Below are positions 18,728-27,477 of a stretch of 64,000 nt of DNA, in pieces; positions within the stretch are counted from its first letter, which is position 1; each line of letters begins with the position of its first letter. The notes below the pieces were generated by a model. That model searched no databases, had not been told where the DNA came from, and saw only the letters and a program-made list of their open reading frames with translations. Origin of the DNA: JASGIT01 sp047601665 (GTDB lineage: Bacteria; Pseudomonadota; Gammaproteobacteria; Burkholderiales; Burkholderiaceae_C); the NCBI GenBank assembly GCA_047601665.1, contig JASGIT010000001.1:3906001-3970000 (forward strand), given 5' to 3'. A program made the position numbers and the translations under genes.

Positions 18728-19885
18728 ATGGAATACACCGACCAACACCGCCAGATCAGCGAGACGGTCATCCGCTTCGTCAAGAACGAGATCAACCCGC
18801 ACGTCGCCGAGTGGGAGCGGGCCCAGGCCTTTCCGGCGCACGAGGTCTTCAAGAAGCTGGGCGACCTCGGCCTGCTGGGCATCAAGTACGAGGAGAAGTA
18901 CGGCGGGCTTGCGCTCGACTTCACCTACTCGCTGGCGATGGCCGAGGCGCTGGGCGAGTGCGACTGCGGCGGCGTGCCGCTGGCGATCGGCGTGCAGACC
19001 GACATGTGCACGCCCGCGTTGGCCCGCTTTGGCAGCGACGAGCTGAAGGAGCAGTACCTCGCCCCGGCCATCGCCGGCGAGATGGTCGGCTGCATCGGCG
19101 TCAGCGAGCCGGGCGCCGGTTCGGACGTGGCCTCGCTGAAGACGCGCGCCGAGGCGTCCGGCGGAGACTATGTGATCAACGGCACCAAGATGTGGATCAC
19201 CAACGGCCTGCAGGCCGACTGGTGCTGCCTGCTCGCCAACACCTCGGACGGCCCGGTGCACCGCAACAAGAGCCTGATCGTCGTGCCGATGGACGCCGCT
19301 GGCATCTCGAAGCAGAAGATCGACAAGATGGGTATGCACGCCTCCGACACGGCGCAACTGTTCTTCGACAACGTGCGGGTGCCGCGGCGCAACCTGATCG
19401 GCGAAGAGGGCAAGGGTTTCACCTACCAGATGCTCCAGTTCCAGGAAGAGCGGATCTGGGGGGCCTCGCGCAATCTCCGCATCCTGGACCGTGTGATCGA
19501 CGCGACCATCGACTACACCCGCCAGCGCCGGGTGTTCGGGCAGTCGCTGCTGGACAACCAGGTCGTGCACTTCCGCCTGGCCGAACTGCGCACCGAGGTC
19601 GAGGCCCTGCGCTCGCTCACCTACCGGGCGGTGGACGAATACAGCGCCGGCAAGGACGTGACCCGGCTGGCCTCGATGGCGAAGCTCAAGGCCGGGCGGC
19701 TGGTGCGCGAGGTCTGCGACGCCTGCCTGCAGTACTGGGGCGGCATGGGCTTCACGAGCGACAACCTGGTGTCGCAGTTCTACCGCGACGGCCGCCTGAG
19801 CTCGATCGGCGGCGGCGCCGACGAGATCATGCTGACCGTCATCTGCAAGACCGAGGACACCCTGCCCGGCAAGAAGGGCCGTTGA
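18728..19885 (+). CDS. acyl-CoA dehydrogenase
   Basis: A 385-residue acyl-CoA dehydrogenase. It shows IGVSEPGAGSDVASLKTRAE, MWITNGLQADWCCLLANT, RRVFGQSLLDNQVVHFRLAEL and a terminal SIGGGADEIMLTVICK with the catalytic-type Glu. It is closest in style to the citronellyl/geranyl or isovaleryl group of dehydrogenases, but that cannot be settled by eye. The ATG at 18728 follows CTGCAGGA; an upstream in-frame start at 18566 would run through sites C and D and is rejected. It heads a plus-strand unit with the Bug-type gene (27-bp gap) and an acyl-CoA ligase. Confidence 0.92.
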   Translation: MEYTDQHRQISETVIRFVKNEINPHVAEWERAQAFPAHEVFKKLGDLGLLGIKYEEKYGGLALDFTYSLAMAEALGECDCGGVPLAIGVQTDMCTPALARFGSDELKEQYLAPAIAGEMVGCIGVSEPGAGSDVASLKTRAEASGGDYVINGTKMWITNGLQADWCCLLANTSDGPVHRNKSLIVVPMDAAGISKQKIDKMGMHASDTAQLFFDNVRVPRRNLIGEEGKGFTYQMLQFQEERIWGASRNLRILDRVIDATIDYTRQRRVFGQSLLDNQVVHFRLAELRTEVEALRSLTYRAVDEYSAGKDVTRLASMAKLKAGRLVREVCDACLQYWGGMGFTSDNLVSQFYRDGRLSSIGGGADEIMLTVICKTEDTLPGKKGR

Positions 19886-19912
19886 GCCCCCGCCCCCCCT
19901 AAAGGAGACAAC

Positions 19913-20902
19913 ATGCAAGCCCTGACCCTCAAATGGAATGCCGTGCTTCGCACCAGCGCCCTGATCGCGGTGGCCGCGACGGCCTTCGCGGCCCAGGCCC
20001 AGACCTACCCGAGCAAGCCGGTCACGCTGATCGTGCCCTTCCCGCCCGGCGGCGCCAGCGACACGCAGTTCCGGGCGCTGGCCACCGTGGTGGCGAAAGA
20101 CCTGAAGCAACCGTTCGTCGTCGTCAACCAGCCCGGCGCGGCCGGCACGATGGCGCCGGCCAACATGGCGCGCAGCGCAGCGCCCGACGGCTACACGATC
20201 TCGGTCGTCTTCTCCTCGTTGTTCCGCCTGCCGCACGTCCAGAAGGTCACCTACGACCCCACCAAGGACTTCACCTACATCGCCGGCATCTCGAAGTTCG
20301 TCTACGGTCTGGTCGTGGCGGCGGACTCGCCGTACAAGACCGCTCAGGACCTGGTCGCGGCGGCCAAGGCGAAACCCGGCGAGATCAACGTCGGCGCCAT
20401 CAGCACGGGCAGTTCGGGCCACGTCGCGCTGATGCGCTGGGCCAGCGCGGCGGGCTTCCAGCCGAACTACATCCCGTTCAAGGGCTCGGCCGAGGTCATG
20501 CAGGCCGTCCTCGGCCACCATGTGGACGCGATGACCGAGGCCAGCTGGGGCCCCATGGTGCAGCAGGGCAAGTTCCGCGCGCTGGCCGTGTTCGAGGACC
20601 GGCGCGTGAAGCAATTCCCCGAGGTTCCGACCGCGAAGGAACTGGGCTGGAACGTGGTCGCGAACGCCGTGGTCGGCCTGGCGGGCCCCAAGGGCATGGA
20701 CCCCGCCGTGACCAGAACGCTGCAGAACGCCTTCCACCGGGCCACCGCCGACCCCGCCTTCCTCAAGACGCTGGAGGTGGCCGGCCAATCGGTGGCCTAC
20801 CTGGACAGCGCCGCGTACACGAAGCTGGCCAACGATCTGTATGCCCAGGAGAAACGCAACATCGACGACCTGAAGGCTGCCGGCGTGCAGCTGGCGAACT
20901 GA
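19913..20902 (+). CDS. Bug-family (TTT) periplasmic solute-binding protein
   Basis: A 329-residue secreted binding protein. The signal peptide ends near AFAAQAQ, followed by the family opening TYPSKPVTLIVPFPPGGASDTQFRALA and later YIPFKGSAEVMQAVLGHHVDAM. Bug proteins bind carboxylates and feed tripartite tricarboxylate transporters, or act as sensors. No TctA or TctB membrane gene is near it, so it is an orphan, as is very common in Burkholderiales. Its place between a dehydrogenase and a CoA ligase suggests it captures the acid that the ligase activates. AAAGGAGA precedes the ATG. Confidence 0.93.
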   Translation: MQALTLKWNAVLRTSALIAVAATAFAAQAQTYPSKPVTLIVPFPPGGASDTQFRALATVVAKDLKQPFVVVNQPGAAGTMAPANMARSAAPDGYTISVVFSSLFRLPHVQKVTYDPTKDFTYIAGISKFVYGLVVAADSPYKTAQDLVAAAKAKPGEINVGAISTGSSGHVALMRWASAAGFQPNYIPFKGSAEVMQAVLGHHVDAMTEASWGPMVQQGKFRALAVFEDRRVKQFPEVPTAKELGWNVVANAVVGLAGPKGMDPAVTRTLQNAFHRATADPAFLKTLEVAGQSVAYLDSAAYTKLANDLYAQEKRNIDDLKAAGVQLAN

Positions 20903-20933
20903 GGCGCGGGACAACAGTTTGGAGGTATCTCTC

Positions 20934-22517
20934 ATGAACCATCACTCTCCAGAACTTTCCCCGCAGCGGATCCGCCGCCTCGCCCTGGGCGACATGCTCC
21001 AGCGGTCGGCGCGCCGCTTCGGCGCGCGCACGGCGCTGATCGACGGCGACCGGCAACTGTCGTACCAGGCGCTGAACGACGCGGCCAACCGCCTCGCGCA
21101 CCACCTGCTGGGCCTCGGCCTGGCGCCGCAAGACCGCGTCGGGATGCTGTGCGCCAACTCGATCGAGATGGTGGTGGCGATCTTCGGCATCCACAAGGCG
21201 GGCCTGACCTGGGTGCCGATCAACCATTCGCTCACGGCCGACGCGATCGACTACATCGCCGGGCACTGCGAAATCCGGCACATGGTCATGGATGCGGCTT
21301 TCCACGCCAAGCCCGAACTGCGCGCCATGCTGGCCGCCCGTGGCGTGGAGGCGCTGCTGACCGTGCCGCCGGGCCAGGCGCCGGCGGCCGGCGTGCCCAC
21401 GCTGGCGCAGGTGGTCGCGGCCGGACCGGGCGAGCCGCCGGCGGTCGAGATCGCCCCTGGCCAACTCGCGCTCATCATGTACACCAGCGGGACCACCGGA
21501 AAGCAGAAGGGCGTGATGCACTCACACGAGTCGGTGCTGTCGGCGCTGGGCAGCAACGCGGTCGAAAGCGGCTTCCGGGTCGGCCAGGAGGTCTGCAGCG
21601 GCCTGCTGCCGCTGTTCCACATCGGCGGCTACTCGAACCTGCTGACCGCCCTGTACACCGGCGGCGCCACGGTGCTGCAGCGCGGCTTCGACGCCGGCGC
21701 GCTGCTCGACGCCATCGAGCGGCACCGGATCACGGTAGTGGTCGGCCTGCCGATGATGTACGCCGCGATGTACGAGCATCCGTCGCGCCCAGCGCGTGAC
21801 CTGTCGAGCCTGCGCATGTGCCGCTACGCCATGGCGCCCATGCCCAGGACGCTGCTGCTGAAGCTGCTCGACGGGTTCTGCCCGGATTTCACCCTGGCCT
21901 CCGGGCAGACCGAGGTCTTCCCCTCGGCCACGATCTTCGAGACGCACCAGCAGCGCCAACGCTTCGGGGCCTACTGGGGCGTGGGCACGCTGGTCAACGA
22001 CGTCGCGGTGATGGCGGAGGACGGCCGCCTGCTGGGCCCCGGCGAGGTCGGCGAAATCGTGTTCCGCGGCCCCAACGTGATGCTGGGCTACTACAAGGAC
22101 CCTGAAGCCACCGCCGCGGTGCAACGCTTCGGCTGGCACCACACGGGCGACCTGGGCACGTGGGACGGCGACGGGCAGCTGCTGTTTCTCGACCGGCTGA
22201 AGGACATGATCAAGTCGGGCGGCGAGAACGTGCCCTCCATCAAGGTCGAGGAGGTGCTCCTGCGCCATCCGGCGGTGCTCAACGCGGCAGTGGTCGGGCT
22301 GCCGCACGTCCGCTGGGGCGAGGCGATCACGGCGTTCGTGATCCTCAGGCCGGGCGCCGAGGCCGCGAAGGACGATCTGGTCGCGCACTGCAAAGCCCAT
22401 CTGGCGGGCTTCGAGACGCCCAAGGACGTCGTCGTGCTCGAATCCATGCCGATGACCTCTACCGGCAAGCTGCAAAAAGTGGAGTTGCGGCGCCTGTACC
22501 AGGACCACTACCCATAA
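20934..22517 (+). CDS. AMP-forming acyl-CoA ligase
   Basis: A 527-residue member of the ANL superfamily that adenylates a carboxylic acid and forms its CoA thioester. The phosphate-binding loop is MYTSGTTGKQKG, the adenine and core motifs are ASGQTEVFPSATIF and HTGDLGTWDGDGQLLFLDR, and the C-terminal Lys is in STGKLQKVELRR. GGAGGT lies 8 bases before the ATG, favouring 20934 over the in-frame ATG at 20919. It is the last gene of the plus-strand unit from site D. It converges with the racemase-type gene across only 4 bp. Confidence 0.93.
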   Translation: MNHHSPELSPQRIRRLALGDMLQRSARRFGARTALIDGDRQLSYQALNDAANRLAHHLLGLGLAPQDRVGMLCANSIEMVVAIFGIHKAGLTWVPINHSLTADAIDYIAGHCEIRHMVMDAAFHAKPELRAMLAARGVEALLTVPPGQAPAAGVPTLAQVVAAGPGEPPAVEIAPGQLALIMYTSGTTGKQKGVMHSHESVLSALGSNAVESGFRVGQEVCSGLLPLFHIGGYSNLLTALYTGGATVLQRGFDAGALLDAIERHRITVVVGLPMMYAAMYEHPSRPARDLSSLRMCRYAMAPMPRTLLLKLLDGFCPDFTLASGQTEVFPSATIFETHQQRQRFGAYWGVGTLVNDVAVMAEDGRLLGPGEVGEIVFRGPNVMLGYYKDPEATAAVQRFGWHHTGDLGTWDGDGQLLFLDRLKDMIKSGGENVPSIKVEEVLLRHPAVLNAAVVGLPHVRWGEAITAFVILRPGAEAAKDDLVAHCKAHLAGFETPKDVVVLESMPMTSTGKLQKVELRRLYQDHYP

Positions 22518-22521
22518 CCCT

Positions 22522-23604
22522 TCATGCGGCGGGTGCGGCCCAGCGCCGCAGCACGGTCGCGGCGTCTTCTCTCGCCGCAGGCGCTGCGGGCGCGGTGCGG
22601 CTGAAGCGCGGCGCGGGCGCGGGCTGCACCACGCCGTCCACGGTCATGAAGGTGCCGCGCGCCACGTTGTGCGGGTGCGCGGGCGCCTCGTCCCAGTCGA
22701 GCACGGGGGCCACGCAGGCGTCGGTGCCTTCCAGCAGCGCGCACCACTCGTCGCGCGTGCGGGTGCGGAACAGGTCGGCCAGGCGCAGCCTGAGCAGGGG
22801 CCAGCGGCTCTTGTCCATCTGCGCGTCGAAGGCCGGGTCGCCGGCGATGCCACAGCGCTCACGCAGCAGCGCGTAGAACTGGGGTTCTATCGCGCCCACG
22901 GACAGGAACTTGCCGTCCGCGCAGGCGTAGGTGTCGTAGAAGTGCGCGCCGCCGTCCAGCAGGTTCACGCCGCGCTCGTTGCTCCACTGCCCCGCCGCCT
23001 TGAAGCCGTACATCATGGCCGAGAGCAGGGCCGCGCCGTCGGTCATGGCGGCATCGACCACCTGGCCGCGCCCGGACCGTTTCGCCTCGTGCAGCGCGGC
23101 CAGCACGCCGAAGGCCAGCAGCATGGCGCCGCCGCCGAAGTCGCCCACGTAGTTGAGCGGCGGCACGGGCGCCTCGCCATAGCGGCCGATGGCGTGCAGC
23201 GCGCCGGTGATGGCGATGTAGTTGATGTCGTGCCCCGCCGCGTGGGCCAGCGGCCCGTGCTGGCCCCAGCCCGTCATGCGGCCATAGACCAGGCGCGGGT
23301 TGCGCGCGTGGCATTCGGCGGGGCCCAGGCCCAGGCGCTCCATCACGCCGGGACGGAAGCCCTCGATCAGCACGTCGGCGTGGGCGATGGCCTCCAGCGC
23401 CTGCGCCGCGCCCTCGGGCGAACGCAGGTCCAGTTGCAGGATGCTGCGGCCCCGGGTGAGGACGTCGGTCGTGTCCGGGCGCGTGCCGACGCGCTCGATG
23501 CGCACCACCTCCGCGCCCATGTCGGCCAGCAACATGCCGCAGAACGGCGCGGGGCCGAGGCCCGCCATTTCAACGACGCGCAAGTCCTGTAGCGGGCCCG
23601 GCAT
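22522..23604 (-). CDS. alpha-methylacyl-CoA racemase-type CoA-transferase family III protein
   Basis: A 360-residue CaiB/BaiF-fold protein. It has the pair of motifs that mark alpha-methylacyl-CoA racemases: AGHDINYIAITGAL, with the catalytic His, and NYVGDFGGGAML, with the catalytic Asp. Such enzymes interconvert 2R- and 2S-methylacyl-CoAs so that stereospecific dehydrogenases can oxidise branched chains such as isoprenoid or sterol side chains. The ATG follows the esterase stop directly (TGA-ATG), so the two genes are translationally linked. This gene is the best clue to the substrate class of the island. Confidence 0.88.
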   Translation of the reverse strand: MPGPLQDLRVVEMAGLGPAPFCGMLLADMGAEVVRIERVGTRPDTTDVLTRGRSILQLDLRSPEGAAQALEAIAHADVLIEGFRPGVMERLGLGPAECHARNPRLVYGRMTGWGQHGPLAHAAGHDINYIAITGALHAIGRYGEAPVPPLNYVGDFGGGAMLLAFGVLAALHEAKRSGRGQVVDAAMTDGAALLSAMMYGFKAAGQWSNERGVNLLDGGAHFYDTYACADGKFLSVGAIEPQFYALLRERCGIAGDPAFDAQMDKSRWPLLRLRLADLFRTRTRDEWCALLEGTDACVAPVLDWDEAPAHPHNVARGTFMTVDGVVQPAPAPRFSRTAPAAPAAREDAATVLRRWAAPAA

Positions 23605-24861
23605 TCAAGCCTCCGCGCCGTAGGTGACCTGGGCGCGCAGCGGCGCGAAGCCCCTGGCCAGGGCGCCACGCCACGCGGTCAGGGGGTAGAGCAGCGGATT
23701 CAAGGCAGGCGCCAGGGCCGGCAGCGGCAGCAGGCGCTGCGTGGTCACGGCGCGCCAGTTTTCCTGGCGCTCGCCGAGCATCAGGCCCATCAGCATCAGG
23801 TCGCGGCCCGGGGCGGATTGCACGCCGGGCGACTGCAGGGTGAGTTCTGTCGTCCTGTCCACCGCATAACCCGGGCCGTGCAGCGCCTGCTTGAGCGCAT
23901 GGCCCACGCGGTTGAGCGCGTCGCGCGCGGAGCGCAGCACGCCGTTGAAGTTGAAGAAGCCATGGAACTGGCCCGCGTAGTGCAGCAGGTCCACCGGTAC
24001 GCCCGCCGCGCGCAGCTGGGCGGCGTAGGCCAGTCCGTCGTCGCGGATGGGGTCGAAGCCCGCCGACACCATCACCACCGGCGGCAGCCCTTGCAGCACG
24101 GGGTTGAGGGCGGGTGAAATCCAGGGGTCGTCCACCGCCGGGTTCTTCTCGGCCAGGATGGCTTCGATGGCGTCGATGCCCTCCGAGGTCAGCAGATAGC
24201 CGCTGGCGTTTTCCTCCTTCGACGGGAAGTGGTCGCGCAGGTTGGTGGCCGGGTAGACCAGCACCTGCAGCTTCAGCCCCTCGCCGCCCTGCTGGGTGTA
24301 GCGCTGCGACACCGCCGCCGAGAGGTTGCCGCCCGCGGAGTCGCCGCCGATGGCCAGCCGCGTGCCGTCGATGCCCACGGTGTGGCCGTTGGCCGCCACC
24401 CACTGCAGGGCCGCCAGGCAGTCCTCGCGGCCCGCGTACAGGTCGTGTTCGGGCGCCAGGCGGTAGCGCACGGCGATCACCACGGCGTCGCTGGCGTGCG
24501 CCAGGTGGCGGCAGATGGCGTCCGCCGTGCCCAGGCCGCCCACCATGAAGGCGCCGCCGTGGACCCACAGGAACGCGGGCAGCGGGCCGTTCTTCAGCGC
24601 GGGGCGGTAGACCTGCAGGGTGATCTCGCCGCCCGGCCCCGGAATGCGCAGCGTGGACACGCGCACGGACAGATCGCTCTGCCCGAACAGGCGCGCGGAG
24701 ATGTGCCACGTCATGCGCTGGTGCACCAGGTTGGCGTGCGACAGGGGCCGGCGCGTGCCCATGTTGAGGAAGCGCAGCAGGGCCTTGGATTCGGGGTCGA
24801 GTTGATCGGCGCGCAGGCACTGGGGCTGGCCCGGAGGGAGTGTGGGGGAAGGCTTCGTCAT
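23605..24861 (-). CDS. HSL-family alpha/beta-hydrolase (esterase)
   Basis: A 418-residue hydrolase of the hormone-sensitive-lipase (alpha/beta fold 3) type. It has the oxyanion motif LWVHGGAFMVGG, the nucleophile elbow GGDSAGGNLSAAV, an acid region FDPIRDDGLAYAAQL and the catalytic His in FHGFFNF. It would release a carboxylic acid from an ester or lactone. The C-terminal 90 residues are longer than in minimal HSL esterases. No signal peptide is seen, so it should be cytoplasmic. Site E lies 40 bp before the start at 24861. It is cotranscribed with the racemase-type gene. Confidence 0.9.
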   Translation of the reverse strand: MTKPSPTLPPGQPQCLRADQLDPESKALLRFLNMGTRRPLSHANLVHQRMTWHISARLFGQSDLSVRVSTLRIPGPGGEITLQVYRPALKNGPLPAFLWVHGGAFMVGGLGTADAICRHLAHASDAVVIAVRYRLAPEHDLYAGREDCLAALQWVAANGHTVGIDGTRLAIGGDSAGGNLSAAVSQRYTQQGGEGLKLQVLVYPATNLRDHFPSKEENASGYLLTSEGIDAIEAILAEKNPAVDDPWISPALNPVLQGLPPVVMVSAGFDPIRDDGLAYAAQLRAAGVPVDLLHYAGQFHGFFNFNGVLRSARDALNRVGHALKQALHGPGYAVDRTTELTLQSPGVQSAPGRDLMLMGLMLGERQENWRAVTTQRLLPLPALAPALNPLLYPLTAWRGALARGFAPLRAQVTYGAEA

Positions 24862-24901
24862 GGTGGCAGGCAAGTTAACACACCGGCCCGCCCCGCCCCA
24901 C

Positions 24902-24917
24902 TCGTCGAAAACGACGA
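24902..24917. promoter_or_regulatory. TCGTCG-N4-CGACGA operator-like palindrome, site E
   Basis: TCGTCG-AAAA-CGACGA has perfect 6-bp arms. It is centred in the 111-bp divergent gap, 40 bp from the esterase start (24861) and 55 bp from the ligase start (24973), so it could serve both promoters. Confidence 0.7.
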
Positions 24918-24972
24918 TACCCAGGCCGGCGCACACTTCCTAGACTTCCGCAAACCCAAAAAGGAGACATCC

Positions 24973-26610
24973 GTGGCCCCCTATCCTTTCCCGCTGCTCA
25001 TCAAGCAGTTGCTGTTCACCCCCATCGCCCAGCAGTCGCGCAAGGAAATCGTCTACCGCGACCAATTGCGCCTGAGCTACCCGCAGCTGATCGAGCGCAT
25101 CGCGCGGCTGGGCAGCGCGCTGACCCGGCTGGGCGTGCGGCATGGCGACACCGTGGCCGTGCTGGACTGGGACACCCACCGCTACCTGGAAGCCTATTTC
25201 GCCGTGCCCATGCTCGGGGCCACGCTGATGAAGACCAACGTGCGCCTATCGCCCGAGCAGGTCGCGTACACGGTCGACCACTCCGAGGCGGAAACCGTGC
25301 TGCTGAACGCCGAGTTCCTGCCGCTGATCCAGGAGATCCGCGCGCAGCTGCCGCGCGTCAAGCGCTTCATCTGCCTGACCGACGATGGCGCCGTGCCCGC
25401 CGGCTTCGACTGGGCGGGCGAGTACGAAAGCCTGCTGGCCGCCGCCGACCCACGGCACGAATTCCCCGACTTCGACGAGAACACCCGCGCCACCCTGTTC
25501 TACACCACGGGCACCACCGGCAACCCCAAGGGCGTGTACTTCAGCCACCGCCAGCTGGTGCTGCACAGCTTCATGGCCATGGCCCTGATGGGGCAGGCCG
25601 CCGCGAACGGCCGCTTCACGCGCAACGACGTGTACATGCCGCTCACGCCCATGTTCCACGCCCACGCCTGGGGCTACCCCTACATCGCCACGCTGTGCGG
25701 CTGGAAGCAGGTCTACCCGGGCCGCTACGAGCCCAGCCTGCTAGTGAACCTGGCGCGCAAGGAAGGCGCCACCTTCTCGCACTGCGTGCCCACCATCCTG
25801 CACATGGTGCTGTCCGCGCCCGAGGCGCAGGGCGCCGACTTCGGCGGCTGGAAGGTGCTGATCGGCGGCAGCGCCCTGTCGCGCGGCCTGTGCGAGCAGG
25901 CGCTGGCGCGCAACATCGACGTGTACTGCGGCTACGGCATGTCCGAATCCTGCCCGCTGCTCACGCTGGCGCAGGTCAAGACCGACCTGCTCGACGGCAT
26001 CGGCGACCCCGCCGCCCGGCGCGAGCGCGAGATCGACCTGCGCACCGCCGCCGGTATGCCCGGCCTGATGGTGCACGTGCGCGTGGTGGACGACGACATG
26101 AACGACGTGCCCGTGGACGGCCATTCCAGCGGCGAGGTGGTGGCGCGCGCCCCCTTCCTCACCCAGGGCTACCTCAAGAACCCCGAGGCCAGCGCCGCGC
26201 TGTGGGCCGGAGGCTGGATGCACACGGGCGACATCGGCCGCTTCGACGAGGACGGCTACCTGCACCTGGTGGACCGCGCCAAGGACGTGATCAAGAGCGG
26301 CGGCGAGTGGATTTCGTCGATCGACCTCGAAAGCGCGATCAGCCAGCACGCCAGCGTGAGCGAGGTGGCCGTGATCGGCGTGGCCGACGCCAAATGGGGC
26401 GAACGCCCGCTGGCGCTGATCGTCGCCAAGGCCGGCGCACCCGCCGACCCCGAGGCGATACGCCAGCACCTGCGCGTGCTGGCCGATGCGGGCGCGGTCT
26501 CCAGATTCGCCATCCCCGAGCGCATCCAGTTCGTGGACGCCATCGAGAAAACCAGTGTCGGCAAACTCGACAAGAAGCGGCTGCGCCAGCGCTATGGCAC
26601 AGCGGCCTGA
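24973..26610 (+). CDS. long/medium-chain acyl-CoA ligase
   Basis: A 545-residue AMP-forming ligase, distinct from the one at 20934. The P-loop is LFYTTGTTGNPKG, followed by YGMSESCPLLTLAQ, HTGDIGRFDEDGYLHLVDRAKD and the C-terminal SVGKLDKKRLRQRY with the catalytic Lys. It resembles AlkK-type medium-chain fatty-acid ligases. The start is GTG at 24973 with AAGGAG 6 bases before it; no suitable ATG lies nearby. It is divergent from the esterase across site E and is followed by the SDR gene after a repeat copy. Confidence 0.92.
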   Translation: MAPYPFPLLIKQLLFTPIAQQSRKEIVYRDQLRLSYPQLIERIARLGSALTRLGVRHGDTVAVLDWDTHRYLEAYFAVPMLGATLMKTNVRLSPEQVAYTVDHSEAETVLLNAEFLPLIQEIRAQLPRVKRFICLTDDGAVPAGFDWAGEYESLLAAADPRHEFPDFDENTRATLFYTTGTTGNPKGVYFSHRQLVLHSFMAMALMGQAAANGRFTRNDVYMPLTPMFHAHAWGYPYIATLCGWKQVYPGRYEPSLLVNLARKEGATFSHCVPTILHMVLSAPEAQGADFGGWKVLIGGSALSRGLCEQALARNIDVYCGYGMSESCPLLTLAQVKTDLLDGIGDPAARREREIDLRTAAGMPGLMVHVRVVDDDMNDVPVDGHSSGEVVARAPFLTQGYLKNPEASAALWAGGWMHTGDIGRFDEDGYLHLVDRAKDVIKSGGEWISSIDLESAISQHASVSEVAVIGVADAKWGERPLALIVAKAGAPADPEAIRQHLRVLADAGAVSRFAIPERIQFVDAIEKTSVGKLDKKRLRQRYGTAA

Positions 26611-26666
26611 AAATCAAAAATCATAGCTGCCAGCGCTTGATGGATAAGCGCTGGAGCCCATTTTGA
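26611..26666 (+). repeat. dispersed palindromic repeat, copy 3
   Basis: This is the most complete copy. AAATC-ATAGCTG precedes the perfect dyad CCAGCGCTT-GATGGAT-AAGCGCTGG (26630-26654) and it ends in CCATTTTGACC. It starts directly after the ligase stop and lies within a presumed operon, 17 bp before the SDR start. Confidence 0.88.
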
Positions 26667-26682
26667 CCACAAAGGAAACTCC

Positions 26683-27465
26683 ATGAAACTCGACTCCACC
26701 ATCGCCGCCGTCATCACCGGGGGCGCGTCCGGCCTGGGCGCGGCCACGGCCCGCAGGCTCGCCGGCCACGGCGCCCGGGTGGCGCTGTTCGACCTCAACG
26801 CCGAACTGGGCGAAGCGCTGGCCCGAGAACTGGGCGGCGTGTACTGCCCGGTGGACGTGACCTCCGAAGAGCAGGTGGACGCCGCCTTCGCCCGGGCGCG
26901 CGCCGCCCACGGCCAGGAGCGCGTGCTGGTCAACTGCGCGGGCGTCGGCCCCGCCATCAAGACCGCCAGCCGCGACAAGGCCACGGGCGAAATCCGCCAC
27001 CACCCGCTGGCGGGCTTCGAGCGCACCATCCAGGTCAACCTGATCGGCACCTTCCGCTGCATCGCCAAGGCGGCCGCCGGCATGATGACGCTCGAACCGC
27101 TGGCCGACGGCGACCGCGGCGCCATCGTCAACACCGCCTCCGTCGCCGCGCAGGACGGGCAGATGGGCCAGGCCGCCTACAGCGCCTCCAAGGCCGGCAT
27201 CGCGGGCATGACGCTGCCCATCGCGCGCGACCTGATGGGCGAGGCCATCCGCGTCAACACCATCCTGCCCGGCATCTTCGGCACCCCGCTGTTGCACAGC
27301 CTGCCCGACAACGTCAAGGCCGCGCTGGCCGCCTCGGTGCCCTTCCCCAAGCGCCTGGGCAACCCGGACGAATACGCGCACATGGCCGAGACGCTGATCA
27401 CCAACGGCTACATGAACGGCGAGTGCGTGCGCATCGACGGCGCCATCCGCATGGCGCCGCGCTGA
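26683..27465 (+). CDS. SDR, type II 3-hydroxyacyl-CoA dehydrogenase-like
   Basis: A 260-residue short-chain dehydrogenase. The NAD-binding loop is TGGASGLGAATA, followed by NCAGVG, and the catalytic set is Ser in NTASVAAQDG with YSASK. The insertion between NCAG and the active site, and the ending NGYMNGECVRIDGAIRMAPR, match the HSD10-like type II 3-hydroxyacyl-CoA dehydrogenases. It would supply the third step of beta-oxidation for the island. AAAGGAAACTCC precedes the ATG. Confidence 0.92.
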   Translation: MKLDSTIAAVITGGASGLGAATARRLAGHGARVALFDLNAELGEALARELGGVYCPVDVTSEEQVDAAFARARAAHGQERVLVNCAGVGPAIKTASRDKATGEIRHHPLAGFERTIQVNLIGTFRCIAKAAAGMMTLEPLADGDRGAIVNTASVAAQDGQMGQAAYSASKAGIAGMTLPIARDLMGEAIRVNTILPGIFGTPLLHSLPDNVKAALAASVPFPKRLGNPDEYAHMAETLITNGYMNGECVRIDGAIRMAPR

Positions 27466-27477
27466 TCAGGCATCTCA

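Noticed and set aside
7364..27465. Calling the island a steroid-degradation cluster
   Set aside because: The racemase and paired dehydrogenases fit side-chain catabolism in general, but no ring-degrading genes (KshAB, KstD, Hsa/Tes-type) are present, so the substrate is left open.
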